A stretch of DNA of 64,000 nt from Chlorocebus sabaeus. Its lineage: Eukaryota > Chordata > Mammalia > Primates > Cercopithecidae. Position 1 is the first letter of the stretch; every line of letters begins with the position of its first letter. The notes below the pieces were generated by a model. It saw only the letters and a program-made list of their open reading frames with translations. It made no database searches and had not been told where the DNA came from. Position numbers and translations under genes: made by a program. Of this stretch, positions 63,400-64,000 are shown one piece after another. The stretch spans positions 63,111,435-63,175,434 of the forward strand of contig NC_132904.1 in assembly GCF_047675955.1 (NCBI RefSeq), given 5' to 3'.

Positions 63400-64000
63400 A
63401 GGCTGTTCCTGCGGAATTGGCAAAGGGATATTTGGAAGCCTATAGAGGGCTATGTTGAAAAAGGAAATATCTTCCCTTCAAAACTGGAAAGAAGCTTTCT
63501 GAGAAACTGCTCTGTGTTCTGTTAATTCATCTCACAGAGTTACATCTTTCCCGTCAAGAAGCCCTTCGCTAAGGCTCTTCTTGTGGATTTGGCAAAGGGA
63601 TATTTGGAAGCCCATAGAGGGCTATGTTGAAAAAGGAAATATCTTCCGTTCAAAACTGGAAAGAAGCTTTCTGAGAAACTGCTCTGTGTTCTGTTAATTC
63701 ATCTCACAGAGTTACATCTTTCCCTTCAAGAAGCCTTTCGCTAAGGCTGTTCTTGTGGAATTGGCAAAGGGATATTTGGAAGCCCATAGAGGGCTATGGT
63801 GAAAAAGGAAATATCTTCCCTTCAAAACTGGAAAGAAGCTTTCTGAGAAACTGCTGTGTTCTGTTAATTCATCTCACAGAGTTACATCTTTCCCGTCAAG
63901 AAGCCCTTCGCTAAGGCTCTTCTTGTGGATTTGGCAAAGGGATATTTGGAAGCCCATAGAGGGCTATGGTGAAAAAGGAAATATCTTCCGTTCAAAACTG
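63400..64000 (+). repeat. Two-monomer repeat at right edge
   Basis: The unusual string CCCGTCAAGAAGCCCTTCG, followed by GGCTCTTC and TGGATTTGGC, occurs at about 63550 and again 342 bp later (about 63892). The spacing is two monomers minus 2 bp; the missing bases are in CTGCTGTGTTC near 63853. The sequence may continue beyond the window. Confidence 0.75.

Larger units (their letters stand above)
1..64000 (+). repeat. Alpha-satellite array, 172-bp monomer, about 372 copies
   Basis: The entire window is made of tandem monomers. HindIII sites (or one-base variants such as ACGCTT) recur at 69, 240, 412, 584, 756 and so on to 63836, almost always 172 bp apart. Occasional 170-171-bp units come from inherited 1-2-bp deletions. 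All copies read in the same direction, with the A box as CTATGGTG on the + strand. No unique sequence, mobile element or inversion interrupts them, and both ends of the window lie inside the array. The 172-bp HindIII monomer is, from established knowledge, typical of African green monkey and related guenons. Macaque and baboon arrays are instead organised as roughly 340-bp dimers. The satellite class is certain; the genus is an inference. No gene-sized reading frame exists, since 172 is not divisible by three and the frame shifts with every monomer. Confidence 0.97.
58560..64000 (+). repeat. Type B sub-domain, right end
   Basis: Contains the B markers AGTGTAAC, TTCCGTTAATTC, GAATTTTCAAAGG and GACC/GGTC. 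No TTACCC monomer was seen. Beyond 62270 the monomers are private to the window edge: CTATGTTG A-box variants, AACAGGAAAG (63311), and a short-range two-monomer repeat. Confidence 0.7.

Noticed and set aside
1..64000. CRISPR-like or bacterial repeat array
   Set aside because: There are no unique spacers. The whole 172-bp unit repeats, and it is recognisably primate alpha satellite.
1..64000. Macaque or baboon type dimeric alpha satellite
   Set aside because: Adjacent monomers do not alternate between two divergent types. The base period is 172 bp, with larger irregular blocks. Only the last 600 bp show a two-monomer repeat.
1..64000. A previously undescribed gene system or RNA locus
   Set aside because: I searched both strands for non-satellite sequence, tRNA-like or rRNA-like segments and long frames, and found only alpha-satellite monomers.

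Overview
The whole 64 kb window is one uninterrupted, head-to-tail array of primate alpha-satellite (centromeric) DNA. The repeat unit is about 172 bp and nearly every copy carries a HindIII site (AAGCTT). From the first such site (position 69) to the last (63836), the spacing fits about 371 monomers averaging 171.9 bp. All copies point the same way. I found no gene, RNA gene, transposon insertion, inversion or unique sequence. The monomer length, the HindIII site and the wording of the monomer match what I remember of the HindIII 'component alpha' satellite of African green monkey (Chlorocebus). Adjacent monomers do not alternate in the roughly 340-bp two-monomer pattern known from macaque and baboon. 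I therefore infer a guenon-type Old World monkey (Cercopithecini) pericentromere or centromere. The species call rests on memory, not on a search.

At the scale of one monomer, every repeat carries an A-type (pJ-alpha) box, CTATGGTGAAAAAGGAA or a close variant, at the place where B-type human monomers carry the CENP-B box. I found no CENP-B box. Each monomer also holds several short inverted repeats. Two of these overlap just upstream of the A box, and some monomer families show paired changes that keep the dyad intact.

At larger scale the array is a mosaic of multi-monomer blocks copied at whole-monomer distances. Two monomer communities can be told apart. Type A is marked by TTACCCTTTGG monomers and GGATTTTCAAAGG monomers. 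Type B is marked by TTCCGTTAATTC, AGTGTAACATC, GAATTTTCAAAGG and paired GACC/GGTC monomers. The approximate layout is: A at 1-9990, B at 9990-33400, A at 33400-38270, a B island at 38270-40130, A at 40130-58560, and B at 58560-64000.

The clearest blocks are: a 6-mer offset (1031 bp) at 2300-4240; a copy of 1-1880 at 3781-5832; a 20-mer tandem pair (3438 bp) at 18240-25150; a 12-mer tandem pair (2063 bp) at 29065-33190; a 5.2-kb block repeated 8079 bp away (40320-45500 and 48399-53579); a 15-mer (2579 bp) present three times at 42925-55965; and a 3.1-kb B block repeated 35069 bp away (24091-27196 and 59160-62265). Junctions and changes in offset are mostly whole-monomer steps. This fits repeated unequal exchange and conversion between sister arrays. 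The array has no protein-coding role that I can support. Its likely roles are structural: nucleosome phasing, binding of centromere or heterochromatin proteins, and possible hairpin extrusion.
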